This document shows, piece after piece, positions 24,810 through 35,940 of a stretch of 64,000 bases of DNA (position 1 is its first letter; every line of letters begins with the position of its first letter). The stretch is from NCBI GenBank assembly GCA_037577475.1, contig CM075183.1, positions 18,824,781 through 18,888,780 of the forward strand, written 5' to 3'. The position numbers and the translations under genes were made by a program. Source of the stretch: Chaunax sp. Z400 (Eukaryota > Chordata > Actinopteri > Lophiiformes > Chaunacidae). The notes below the pieces were generated by a model. That model saw nothing but the letters and a program-made list of their open reading frames with translations, made no database searches and had not been told where the DNA came from.

Positions 24810-25863
24810 CTTAAATTTTACAGTGTACTTTGGGATTATATATTAGTTCTCTATCCTGTCTGCAGTTTCCAGTTTATCTGCTGCTGCATTCAAGCAGCAC
24901 CAATCAAACACATTGACTCACTAACATGGCATACAGCAAATTGAGTGCATTGAAAGTGATTGTACTTCTGAGTTGTTGCATTATTGCAGGCCAGATGAAT
25001 AAAAATGATCATTTATATGATATTATATATATATAGTTCATCAGTTGTATCTATTCTAATCTTGTTTCAGTCATTTAGTTGGAAGAAGGTGAATTTGACC
25101 AGCATCCATGCTTATGGCATGTGTCACAGTAATGCTATATGTAACCTTTTGAAGGTAATATGCGTTTAAAGACAGATTCTGTTAATGTTCTCACATGGAG
25201 GTATGGGCAGCATCTACTGTACGTCACAGTGTGTCGGTCTGCATGAGGCAGAGCAGCCTGCACAAAGTCAGAAAATATGAAGTCACAGCACCACCAAGAG
25301 GTACCAACAAGATTTTCAAAAGCCAAAAAGATGAACAAAGTTAAAGAGGAAGCCTGTTTGAGGGTCAGAAAGATGATATGGACATTTATGCAACACGTTC
25401 TTTAAACTGGAGGACACATATGTAGATTATGCAATTCTTTTTTAAAGTGTTCTGGTCTTTGCCAACAGCAAACACAAGAACTGGACGGTCATATAACATC
25501 AATGGCAGCAGCAGTAAACTTCAGATAACGATAAAATAATCAGTTCTTAATTGATCAGAAATATTTCAGGCATGCATAATGTTTTCATGTACATATATTA
25601 CATATATATTTCTAGCAATTGTTTTATTTATGTGCCGATAGATATTCTGTGGTCCAACCCATTCTAGTTGTGTGAGTTTTGTGTAAAAAGGAAGGAAGGA
25701 CTGTGACCTCAGAAGAAGAAGTTGGAGAGAACGTAATTTTCAGTGTTTGTGAGAAAAGTTTCTGCTCGGTTCCCGTTTTCTTCTCATAAGCTGGATTTTT
25801 AAAACCATCTCCTTCCAGAAAGTAGCAGGATATTCCAGAAGTGACTGAGGGCTGAATGCAGAG
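24810..25863. other. Intergenic and upstream region of the Fc-receptor-like gene
   Basis: No coding frame is supported. The region just before the ATG at 25864 should hold the 5' UTR and promoter of the receptor gene. No TATA box or clear regulatory site can be fixed. Confidence 0.4.
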
Positions 25864-28800
25864 ATGGGATGCTCTGTTCTCCGTGTGCTGGGGTTAATCT
25901 GTAAGTACCGATGACTTTCTCCGTTTCATCATTTACATAACTTGAGCAGTTTTAAATGCTGGATGTTACTTTATATTCGTTTCTGTCAGTTTGATTTGAC
26001 TGAAGCTTAAAACTTTGTTTTAGTGCTGAATGGACTCCTCTGCTACGCTCAAGGTAATTATACAATTTCTTTATATATATATAGTCTCTTTAGATGACTT
26101 TCCACCATTTGAATCACTTTTTTTAATACAAACTCTGTCTGCTTTTTTCTTTTTTCTTAGTGTTTAATCATTTTACACTTCTTGTGTCCAGATCCCATAC
26201 TGACCATTGAGCCAAACTGGTCCACCTTATTTAGTGGAGAGTCTGTTACCTTCATATGTGACATGAGGCTTGGAGAAGACGTCAACTGGTATTACTCAAT
26301 CTTAAAGGACGGTCAAGAATTCTTACGCCTCAACCCAAATAAGAACTATACGTTGCTGCCGCTGGCTACAGGCGACAGCGGTGAATACCAGTGCCGTGGA
26401 ACTTACAGGCAGACACCATATTTTACAAGAGATACCAATAAAGTGTCTCTAACTGTATCAGGTATGTGATCAGTGATGTACACGCATGTTTGTATGATCT
26501 GCCTGTTTGTCGAGGTGCTAATATACTTTAATTTATTTAATGTAGTTGGATTTTAATGTAAAATCTAGTTTGATACTCAGAAACATTTCCACCAGGTCAA
26601 AGGATCATTTATCACATAATCATGAGAGCTATACTAAGAACACGAAAAATGGGGAGCCGTCGACATCAAGGCTTTACTGTCAAGTTTTATTTGTCCAAGA
26701 AAGAGGCCAGAAGCAAAACAGCAAGCAGGGAAGTCAAAAATTTAAAGCTTAGTGACATAAAGTTGAATTTTGAGGACAAGAAATTGGCAGTGAACAAAAA
26801 CATAAGAGACAGGTTGTGGTAAGTCCAAAAATGAAAAGGAAAAACAAAAATTATAGGCAGAACAAGCTGGTGAGATGCAAGGACAACCAGGCAGGAGCCA
26901 AACTGACTGACAGAAAGCACCGGGCCCTGATTTATCAGGAGGCTGATGAGGCGACAGGTGAAACAAACTGGGTTAATCACAAAGAGGCGGGAAGAGACAT
27001 GCAGGAAATGACAAGCAAAACATGACACAGGAGGAGAGAATTTAGAAAATAAAACAGGAGGTGACTAAATTAAAAGCATAAAAGGGCCTTATCATTGCAT
27101 TTTGAAAAATTAATGCAGGAAAATACATTTTAGAAACAACCTAGCAAAAGAAATCTTCCCCTCATAAGTGATCAGTAGGTGAAGATGAGGAGAGTATGCA
27201 ACTTTATATTAAATGTGCTTAAAACTGAAATCACTGATATGTCCTAACATTGGTTCTTATTAATGATACGTTCATTCAACCTGTGTTACAGGCACTGATG
27301 TGATCCTGCAGAGACCTGCATCCGTTCTGTATGTAGGGGAATCGGTGTCTCTGCGCTGTCGGCATCGGACTCAGAGAAAAACAAAGGGGGCCTCCTTCTA
27401 CAAAAACAGATCTCTTATTGGACCGATGATGTCAGGAAACACCTCTACGATCACCTTTCAGCCACAGCTGGATCGGGGCTCTTACACGTGTAAATTTGCC
27501 GAGGGCGAAGAATCTAAACCGATACAACTGCAATTACAATGTAAGTAGTTTGACATTAGAATGAATTTTTCTGCATTATCTTAGAAAAAAAAGAGAAACT
27601 TAATAATATACAGATTCAGAATCATGATTATATATTATGATTATATATATAAATATATGACAGGGACAATAACTGTCATGTTTCTTATAAATGATACAGC
27701 GTACAGACCAAAAGCCTACCTGAGGAAAGACAAAACAAACGTTCCAGTAGGAGGCAACGTGACCCTGACATGCTCTGTGTTCGGACCATCATCTGGTTGG
27801 AGGTACTTTTGGTACAGAGGCCGGAAAACCCACGAACCCATGACGACACAAGATGTTGTCTTCCTCTCAAATGAGGAGATCAGCATCTCACAGGGAGGAG
27901 TCTACTGGTGCAGGGGAGGAAGAGGGAACCCAGTTTACTACACCCAGTACAGTGATCCTATTGGTACTGAAAATATTGGAATTGTTATGGTTTGGATTTT
28001 GCAACACAAAAAGACACATTTTGCCCCCTGATTGCTGCATGTTTAATATTTTATGTGACTATTTGTTGGGCAGTCACGAGCAGGGCTGAGGTGAACCTGC
28101 AGACGAGCTGGCCTGAGCTCTACTACGGAGAGACGCTCACGCTCACGTGTGACATTGCGGAAGGAGAGGACACTGAGTGGGAGTATGAGTGGTTGTTATC
28201 CTCATCTGGGTACAGTCGCACTGAGTACATGATAAGATATGCTCCATTATCATTAAGAGAAGACTACAGATGTAAGGGCAGAGTGAAAGGTGGAGGGCTT
28301 TCAACAGAGTGGAGTGATGCTTTCATAGTGACTCTGTCTAACAGTAAGTCTCTAATGCCAATGCTGCATTATAAATTTGAAGATAGAGAGAATATGTAGA
28401 GGTGCTGACTGTAATTCACCAATCAACCATCTCTTTTCAACAGATAAACCCGAGCCCGTCCTCAGCGTGTCTCCGTCATGGCTGTTTTCTTTGGACTCTG
28501 TGACTCTGACCTGCAGAGTTAAAGATCCGTCCGCAGGCTGGCGGTTCTACTGGTATAAGGTTGTACTCAAACCACCGAACAGCTCCTACGGCTACAAGCT
28601 GCTGCCTGGCAGCATCAACGGGACCAAACAGGATTCTTACGTTGTTCCTGCCCAAGAGCGAACATTGAGATATGGATGTAGAGCTGGAAGAGGAAACCCA
28701 GTGGTCTACACTGAGTACAGCGAATTAAAGTTTGCCTGGTCTGGAGGTGGGTTTGGTTTAGGTTCTCCATGCACAATGGGAGAAATGAACTTGTAGTGAA

Positions 28801-31709
28801 CTTCTGGGTTTTTCTCTTCACTCAATTGTAACATGAGCGAATTTCTTGACCTCCTTTTCATCCTAATGCATAATTTGTTGTGCACATTTGCTCAAACCTT
28901 CTTTCACGTGGAGAATCCATAGCTCCGTCGTATAAGGCTACAACATCACAACTTCAACAATAACATAGATGTTTTAATGAAAGTACGTCTTCCAGTTGTC
29001 TTTCGTCACATGATTATTTCTTTCTTCATTCTTTATTCTTCATTCTTTAATAGGATCCCCATTAGCTTCCACAAAGTGGTCGCTAGTCTCCTGTGTCTAT
29101 AAGACAAACAGAATAAAAATTATAGTACATAGAAGTTCGGGGAAAAACTTAAACAAATTACAATATAGTAAAAAAACAGTAGGCAGGCTGGAAGCAACCC
29201 ACTCTAGAAAAATTAAGGCATGAACACGATCGAATGAAAGGCGATAAAACTTACATCATAAAACAATCCGTGCTGTAGTTTGGAACAATCTCTATTTAGG
29301 ACAAACAATCTGGCTTCTATCTGTCTAATCCCCATTTGGGAAGCTCTATAAAGAATGGTTCTAATCATTTTGCTCGTTCGTGGTCTTCGAGAGACCACTG
29401 CTCCCCCGACGTTGTTTCATACCCATGGCAAAAACCTGAACATGCTAGTTTATCACAAAAGAAATGAGGAGTGTCATTCGGAATAATATTCTGCATAAAA
29501 AGCAGAAGACAGTAATTTAATTTATCCTCCACATATACATAAATACATACTCACATATACACTGGTACTTCTGTTTTTGCTCATTCATTCCTTTTCTCTG
29601 TCCGTTTTCTTATCTCATATCACATCTTTTCTTTATTCCTTCCGTCTATGTTTGCTTGTTTCCTTCTGCTTCCCCCCTAAAAACATTTCAATGCTGGACT
29701 TTTAGTGATATGAATGATATTTGTCTATTTATGGCATTTAATATCCAAGTCTCTCCAGAACGAATCAGTTACATGCAATCTTTTTAAACTGGCTTGGGAC
29801 TCAAGTAAAAGTCGTGCACCTAGAGAGCAGTAATGCAATTTATGCACCTTTGCATTACGTCTTTCGTTAATTTGTTGATTCCTCTTTTGGAGGAAATGTG
29901 AACAGTATTGCACATTTTGCACGATTCAGAACAGTTTAAGCCTCAACAACAACAAAAATGAATCTAAAATAAAGCTAAATATTTATTTGCATTATACATC
30001 ATTATTGGTCTGACCCTTTGTTTCAACCCACCAACAGTTACAGAACAAAACCAAACAACAAAACACAATAAAACCAAAGGATTACTCACATTATGGTAAA
30101 TCTGAATTTTTTTTTAATATGTTGTTTTTCAGATATTGATTCAGAAGCGTCTCTCAGAGTCAGTCCTGACAGATCGCAGCACTTCATCCAAGAGTCGGTG
30201 TCACTGAGCTGTGATGGAAACTCGACTGAGTGGAGAGTGAACAGATTGTCTAAATCCGGCTACTTGTCACAATGTCTCTACTGGGGGAAGATGTCTGGAT
30301 CCATATGCAACATCCACAAGTCAGAAAACATAGATGGAGTATACTGGTGTGAGTCTGGAACAGGACTGTTCAGCAATGCAGTCAACCTCACCAGACAGAG
30401 TGAGTTTGAATCATTTTGGGTATCTGAATTATTATTCATTAACACGTGACATGCGTGATTGTCCATGCTTTGGTCCTCTCACAGACAGCGACATCATCGT
30501 GATGAGTCCGGTCCATCCTGTGCCGGAGAAAGATTCTGTCACTCTTGGCTGCAAACTGCGGACGGAAAATGTTCTGACCGATGTGCATTTTTATAAAAAT
30601 GGGAAACTCATCCAAAATGATACCAGGAAGGAACTGAGAATCGCTGCAGTGTCGAAGTCAGACGAAGGCTTTTACAAATGTGAAGGAAAAGTTTCGCCCA
30701 ATGGTTTGCAGAGTCAGACGTCATCAGAGAGTTGGATGTCGGTGAAATGTGAGTATAGGATTAAAAATACAACAGTAGCACAAGAAGTTAATGCGATAAA
30801 AAGGTATTTATATTACAAAGGAGTATTACTTTTGACCCAAACTAGTCTCACTGATCAGTTTAAAACAATAAGAATGACTGGAGGATCGTTCAGTCAGAGG
30901 CTGGATCCTGGTGGAGATGCTGTTTGTGGTCTGGGAGGTCCTCATCAGCAATGTGGACACCAAGACTCTTAATGCTCCAGACTTCTTACATGCAGGAGCT
31001 GATGATGAGGAGAGCGTGGGCCTTCCTCAGGTCAACGGCCATCTCTTATATCAGCCTTGAGAGACGCGTTGTTGCACGTCACCCCCGTCTGTAACGTTTC
31101 ACGTGACATTTTTAGTACCTGCTCGGCTCGCTTGGAACCGAAAAAAGCAGAACCAGGTACTTTTTACCGAATGGAAACACAAAAAAAGGCGAGTAGGGTC
31201 TATACTCTTATGGTCAGAGGGATCCTGAGATCCAGGTCGCAGGCTTCACTCACCCTTGCTCGTCAGGAGCTATTGGGTCCACCTGTGATGTTCTCCCTCA
31301 GCTGGGAGGAGGTTACATAAGGAGGCTGGTGTTTGGTTGCGTGTCTCCAGAGAGTCAACACCATCAGTTTGCTTTCTGTGTTTCTGTTTGAGTCGGGTTT
31401 TTATTTTCTTCAGTTCATTTCTTTGGTTTCCACTTCCGTATCATTTTGTTCCCCGCCTTTCCAGTGACTCCCAATTTTGATTTCTTTTGGTTTGGGGCCA
31501 GTTCTTTCTTTAGTCTATCATTTTGATAGAATCAGTGGGTGGTGTTGGGAGTTATATCTCCCACTGACACCTTTCCAGAACCAAAGGGCCCCATTTTTTA
31601 GGTGTCATTTGCAGTGTTTTGCTGGTTTCCCCACCAGCGACCCCCCGTCTTCCAGGTTTTGTTTCTGGGGAAACGTATCACACACCATGTATTTTTTTTA
31701 AGTGTATTT

Positions 31710-31747
<38 letters not shown>

Positions 31748-33321
31748 CTGTATTCATACATTGTCTATGCATATTTGTATGTGTATATATTCTGTAGATA
31801 TATATTTATGTGTATGTGAGTTATTCTCCCTCCTCTTCATTCCCAATGAAGGTTTTCTGTTTCTGTAAAACACTTTGGAAAATCTCTGTCAAAATAGTGT
31901 CATATAAATAAACGTTAATTTCAATTATTTATCGTAGCAATGCCTGCCTCTCCAGTCCCTGTGCTGTTGATTGTTGGCCTGGTTTTTGGAGTTTTATTGA
32001 TTCTCCTCCTCCTGCTGTTGTTGTATCACTACAGGATGTCAAAAGGTGAGATATTTCCTCCTGATATTAGATTGACCACACTCTAATAAGTCAAAATCTC
32101 AGATGCATCTGATCTAATTACATGTAGGGTAGCAACAGTAGAACAATTAATAACAGTAAATGTCTTTTTTTTTTTTACAGAATCATGCTTTATCAGGTTG
32201 GTACAACGCTCCTCTCTCATTCTCATCATAACAGCAGCACATTGCATGATCCTTAAGGCATCTGCTGTATGTGTGCTGCATGTTTTGGGTCCGTCAGGTC
32301 TAAGAGCACCAATCAAGGCTCAGCTACAGACCACATGACCAACCAGGATGAAACTCCATGCGAAGATAACTCACCTCTCCAAGGTCGGGTTTAATCCTGA
32401 TTCATTTCATTTCAACGCTTCAATTTCTGGTTTGGAAATAAAAAATAATTAAGATGAACATGACTTGATTTTCTCTGCAAGATGTTGTTTGTCTCTGTGA
32501 TTCAGTGAGAAGCCCCTGAAGAAGCCGAAATCGTACCATAATCAGAAATACTAGAATAAGATGATTTAATGTGACTGTAAAGGAATTCAGTCCCTTAAAT
32601 TAAAAGAAAATCTATATTTCAGACATATCCAGTGATGTCACATATTCCTCAGTTGTGCTCAACAACATTAGAAAGAATGGTGAGTATTGTCTTTTAATTA
32701 CATGCAATAGTTGAGACGCTTCTGCGGTGCCTAAATAAATAAGTAGGAAATTCATGCATTCATCTGTTCATTCAAACAGAGAATAAGGAACCAGAAGAGA
32801 GCATCATTTACTTAAATGTGAAGATGGGATCAGCTGCAGGTAAAGTCCAGTTCACCTGATTTTGTACTAAATATTACTCTGAAGTCCACTTGAAGCTGTA
32901 AATGTACATCAGGTTTGTCTTATAGTTTGTAAATAGTAGCTGTTTGTAATTTCCTTTATTTCACTTGTCTACTTTTTACATATTCCTCATATCAGTGATA
33001 CCATTCTGACGGTGACATGTTTTCTCTCGTGTCTTGTTATTTACACTGTGAATGTATATGCATCCCTGATGAAAACGCTCTGCACATATCAGAGGCTTAA
33101 AATTAAAATCAAAATCATCTTTGTTGAATTTGCAGAAAAATCGAGTCCCGCAGACGTGAACGAAACCCTTTACTGTGAAGTCAAAGCAGGAAAGGCTTTA
33201 GGTAATAATGCACCCATAAAGGAATATGCATATATTTATTTTTACAAATAGTTAAATGGCTTATAAAAGGTTAAATCATCCTAAATCTCTATTTCCTTTT
33301 GCTTTTCTTCCAGATCAATGA
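25864..33321 (+). CDS. Fc-receptor-like transmembrane protein, seven Ig domains, ITIM/ITSM tail
   Basis: Probable leukocyte inhibitory receptor. Exons: 25864-25900, 26024-26053, 26192-26461, 27292-27540, 27700-27963, 28074-28343, 28444-28746, 30133-30399, 30485-30748, 31938-32045, 32181-32196, 32298-32383, 32623-32679, 32780-32839, 33136-33201, 33314-33321. All are in phase and give 784 residues. The signal peptide is split by a 30-nt second exon, a hallmark of the FcR/FCRL family (21 nt in mammals). Seven phase-1 exons each encode one C2-type Ig domain with paired Cys. A transmembrane helix follows (about residues 658-680) with no charged residue, so no FcR-gamma pairing is expected. The tail has V-T-Y729-SSV and I-I-Y751-LNV (ITIM-type) and T-L-Y773-CEV (ITSM-type). 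The protein ends Asp-Gln-stop. The exon 12 donor GTCGGG is weak. Orthology to a single mammalian FCRL is not claimed; fish LITR-type receptors are relatives. Confidence 0.9.
26620..27060 (-). repeat. Possible retroelement fragment in FCRL intron 3
   Basis: On the minus strand it reads GTCATGTTTTGCTTGTCATT, TTTCACCTGTCGCC and TCTCACCAGCTTGTTCTGC, which resembles 3' regions of teleost LINE/LTR relics. No coding remnant is visible. Recognition is weak. Confidence 0.35.
29036..29960. repeat. Probable LINE-like remnant in FCRL intron 7
   Basis: The 1.4-kb intron between the fifth and sixth Ig exons contains AATAGGATCCCCATTAGCTT and neighbouring text typical of a teleost retroelement 3' region, then a second block around AACTGGCTTGGGACTCAAGT. 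No open frame remains. Confidence 0.4.
31056..31205. mobile_element. Probable MITE in FCRL intron 9
   Basis: Contains GTAACGTTTCACGTGACATT, TTTAGTACCTGCTCGGCTCG, TTGGAACCGAAAAAAGCAGA and AACACAAAAAAAGGCGAGTA. These are words of a palindromic teleost short element. Ends and target duplication were not resolved. Confidence 0.5.
31321..31922 (+). repeat. Probable retroelement remnant with microsatellite, abutting the TM exon
   Basis: A T-rich, non-coding stretch with a (TG)n tract at 31711-31745. It ends in AAAACACTTTGGAAAATCTC and TCATATAAATAAACGTTAAT, the typical 3' tail wording of fish retroelements. The tail stops about 16 bp before the acceptor of the transmembrane exon at 31938. Confidence 0.45.
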
Positions 33322-34080
33322 GGGGATCTGAGTCAACAAAAGCAATAGGATGAAGGACAAAATTTTGTATTTGCAGCTTTTAAGGAATAATTGTGTTAAT
33401 CTCTGCTTTACAAATATCAGAAGTAAAGTAATCCTGGTCATTTAAAAGAAATATGTGTTTTTTGTTGTTGTTGTATACGTGATAAAAAGACAACATGTCT
33501 TATTTTTCTTTTTTTGGTACAATGTGCTGTAAGCAGATTGAAATGTTCGAGCTTTGAAATCATTTTGCACATTCATACCTTTCTTATTACTATGCTGCAT
33601 GTTATATGATGGTCTGTCCTTAAACAGCACATCCTGTTACACAATACCACACATCCTGTCTTTTGTACTGTTTTTAAACCATTTTCATATTGCATGTCTG
33701 TGTCAGTGTCAAAACATGATAAGACAGATTATGAAAGAGTTTTGTGTCCATTTCCTCTTTTTTTCCCCCCTTTTACTTATCTGGTATCAGAGGTAGCTGT
33801 ATTCAAATCCTTGATCTGTCTATTCATATGGTGTGAGTAAGCAAATTGATTTTAGATCTCATTGGCATTTTTGTATTGAAATTGTATAGTTTTAGCAACA
33901 TAAGTCCCAACTTCTCAGTCTGTCAGTCAGAAACGGCCTCCACCAAGGCTACAAACCCCTCCATCGCCATAAGGGGGTTTGTAAGAACTGATCCATGACT
34001 GAAACTTAATATTCTTTGGATGTTTTACAAATAAAAATATCACCTTAATCCTCCACTGAGGGAGATTCTTAGGGCAGAAA
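33322..34080. other. FCRL 3' UTR and spacer
   Basis: AT-rich sequence with no coding signal. The FCRL 3' UTR must begin here; no polyadenylation signal clearly marks its end. A repeat-like inverted stretch (CTACAAACCCC... AAGGGGGTTTGTAAG) lies at 33949-33984. Confidence 0.4.
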
Positions 34081-34226
34081 ATTGGTTTCCAATGTGTTTT
34101 TCTATCGAAATGATCGACTCATCCAAAACGACACCGGAGGGGATCTGAAAATCTCTGCAGTGTCAAAGTCAGACGAAAGCTTCCACGTGTGTAGATCCTC
34201 AGAAAACGTCTCGCCACAGTGATGTG
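34081..34226 (+). pseudogene. Relic of an Fc-receptor-like Ig domain
   Basis: The frame from 34100 reads NVFFYRNDRLIQNDTGGDLK and then ISAVSKSDESFHVC before a stop (TGA near 34220). It is plainly a copy of the seventh Ig domain of the gene at 25864-33321 (HFYKNGKLIQNDT..., AVSKSDEGFYKC), about 3.5 kb further on. The part with the first Cys is missing or shifted by a one-base deletion near 34090, and no flanking splice sites or neighbouring domains are seen. It is a fragment left by duplication of an FCRL gene or exon. Confidence 0.8.
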
Positions 34227-35785
34227 TGTTGACAAAGCTTTAGTAGAACATTTTTACATCCAATAAATGTCGAGTTCATGTGTGGATTTGTTCCAGACGA
34301 CCGTTTTCCATCGTTGCTTAGAGGTTCTTGAGGTCTAATATTACTGCAGATGCATCAGTGGATGCATGATGCATGACTTAATGCATGCATGTTTACTGTA
34401 TTTAACCATCATTGGATAAGATTCATTTGTTTTTCATGTCAACAGCTTAAAATGTATGAAATTCAAAGTGATATCTGGGTACACAAGAACTGTATGTATG
34501 GTGCATTTTATTTAATGGTCATCTGTGAGTATTGTAATTACATTCAGATTCATTTCTATGTGAGTAAACTGATATGATGTCATCAATTAGTGAGTGACTA
34601 ACTTGGTAAGAAGATTTTGTTGAAATAAATAAATATTCTCATTATAAATCACCTGGTTTGTGTTTTTTTGTTTTTCTTTAAGGATGTGTTTTTTTTTCTT
34701 TCTGTTTCTTAATGCCCAGCGTCGTTTTACTGGCACTGTATCACTTCTCCTTTAAAAAGAAATGTCAGCAAACATGTTTATGTTACAATTCAGGGTTTCT
34801 TGAAGCAAATGTCAGCCTGTCAGTTGGTGAGTCTGAATGTCCAAATGATTGTAATCTAAATGATTTTTTTTGGGGGGGGGGTGATCAATTCCTAGATCTT
34901 TTCAGCCACTTTGCTCATTATGTACATTGAATTCAAAGGTTTAAAGTTTAGAATTAATCACTTAAAACCAGTAAAATAATTTGTTGTAGCCTATTTTGTT
35001 TTTGTTAAAAAAAAACAACCTCATATTTATTCATTAATTCTCCTCATATTTAAGTCTTCTGCTATGCTAGTGGCTCTGTAAAGCTGCCTTGAGCTAAATG
35101 CAAATTTTGGCATGCTAACACGCTTACTGATGTTTAGCAGTTTATCTTTTCCTGCATGCAAGACTCGATTTCCAACCTCTGAAAAATGTGTGTTTACAAG
35201 ATCGACTCAGAAAATATGGATGCCTGTCAGGTAGGGCATATGATCCGTTTTAAGCACATTTTCAAAGCACAAGCTGAGTTGTGTAAAGGAATCCTCAAGT
35301 ATAAATGTTAAGTCTTTTATAAAACACATTGTGTGGGGATAAAATAGCACATGACACAATACAGGTAGGGTAAAACCGGTGCACGGCCTGCACTAAAGCC
35401 CTGTCCATCCTGCCTGAGCTGCTGCAGCTTCCCTCTCAGCACAACCTCTGCAGCTTGTCTAGAATGTTCCTGCTCGTCTCAGGTTTCAACATCCCCCCCG
35501 CCATATGATGACAGGGTTCAGCTTCTTCCTGTTTGCTGGTTTGCTGATGTAGACATTCACTTTAAACACATTAAGGTCAGCCAGAGCTGATAGCAAGTAG
35601 TCAAGTGAGATCATCTAGAATATTTACTTATTGTCACCTTTTGTCACCTAATAGAAATAGTGCAAAAAAAAAATCTAATGCATAGTTATTAGACATACGA
35701 ACTTTCATAGTCATACTTTTTAATGTTAATTAATATTTATTATCAGACCAGGCCCTGCCCAGGCTTCTTCTGCTTCTTCTTTGAC
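34227..35785. other. Spacer between the FCRL relic and the SLAM-like gene
   Basis: No gene is supported. The stretch is AT-rich, with a dispersed-repeat copy near 35085-35155 and a C-rich patch near 35490-35500. The upstream part of the SLAM-like promoter must be at its right end. Confidence 0.4.
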
Positions 35786-35789
35786 AGGA

Positions 35790-35802
35790 ACACACACACA
35801 CA

Positions 35803-35862
<60 letters not shown>
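35790..35862. repeat. (CA)n microsatellite just upstream of the SLAM-like start
   Basis: About 36 CA units with one GA interruption, ending 78 bp before the ATG at 35941. It probably lies in the promoter or 5' UTR of that gene. Confidence 0.95.
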
Positions 35863-35866
<4 letters not shown>

Positions 35867-35940
35867 CCCTGCAGTTTAGTACCAAAGCACAGCTTGACAG
35901 ACCCGAGGAGGAAGCAGACGTCGTTCCTCTCCCCACAGTG

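Noticed and set aside
28746..30132. A further Ig exon between the fifth and sixth FCRL domains
   Set aside because: No frame with paired Cys and a D/Q-x-G-x-Y-x-C pattern flanked by phase-1 sites exists there; the stretch looks like repeat remnant.
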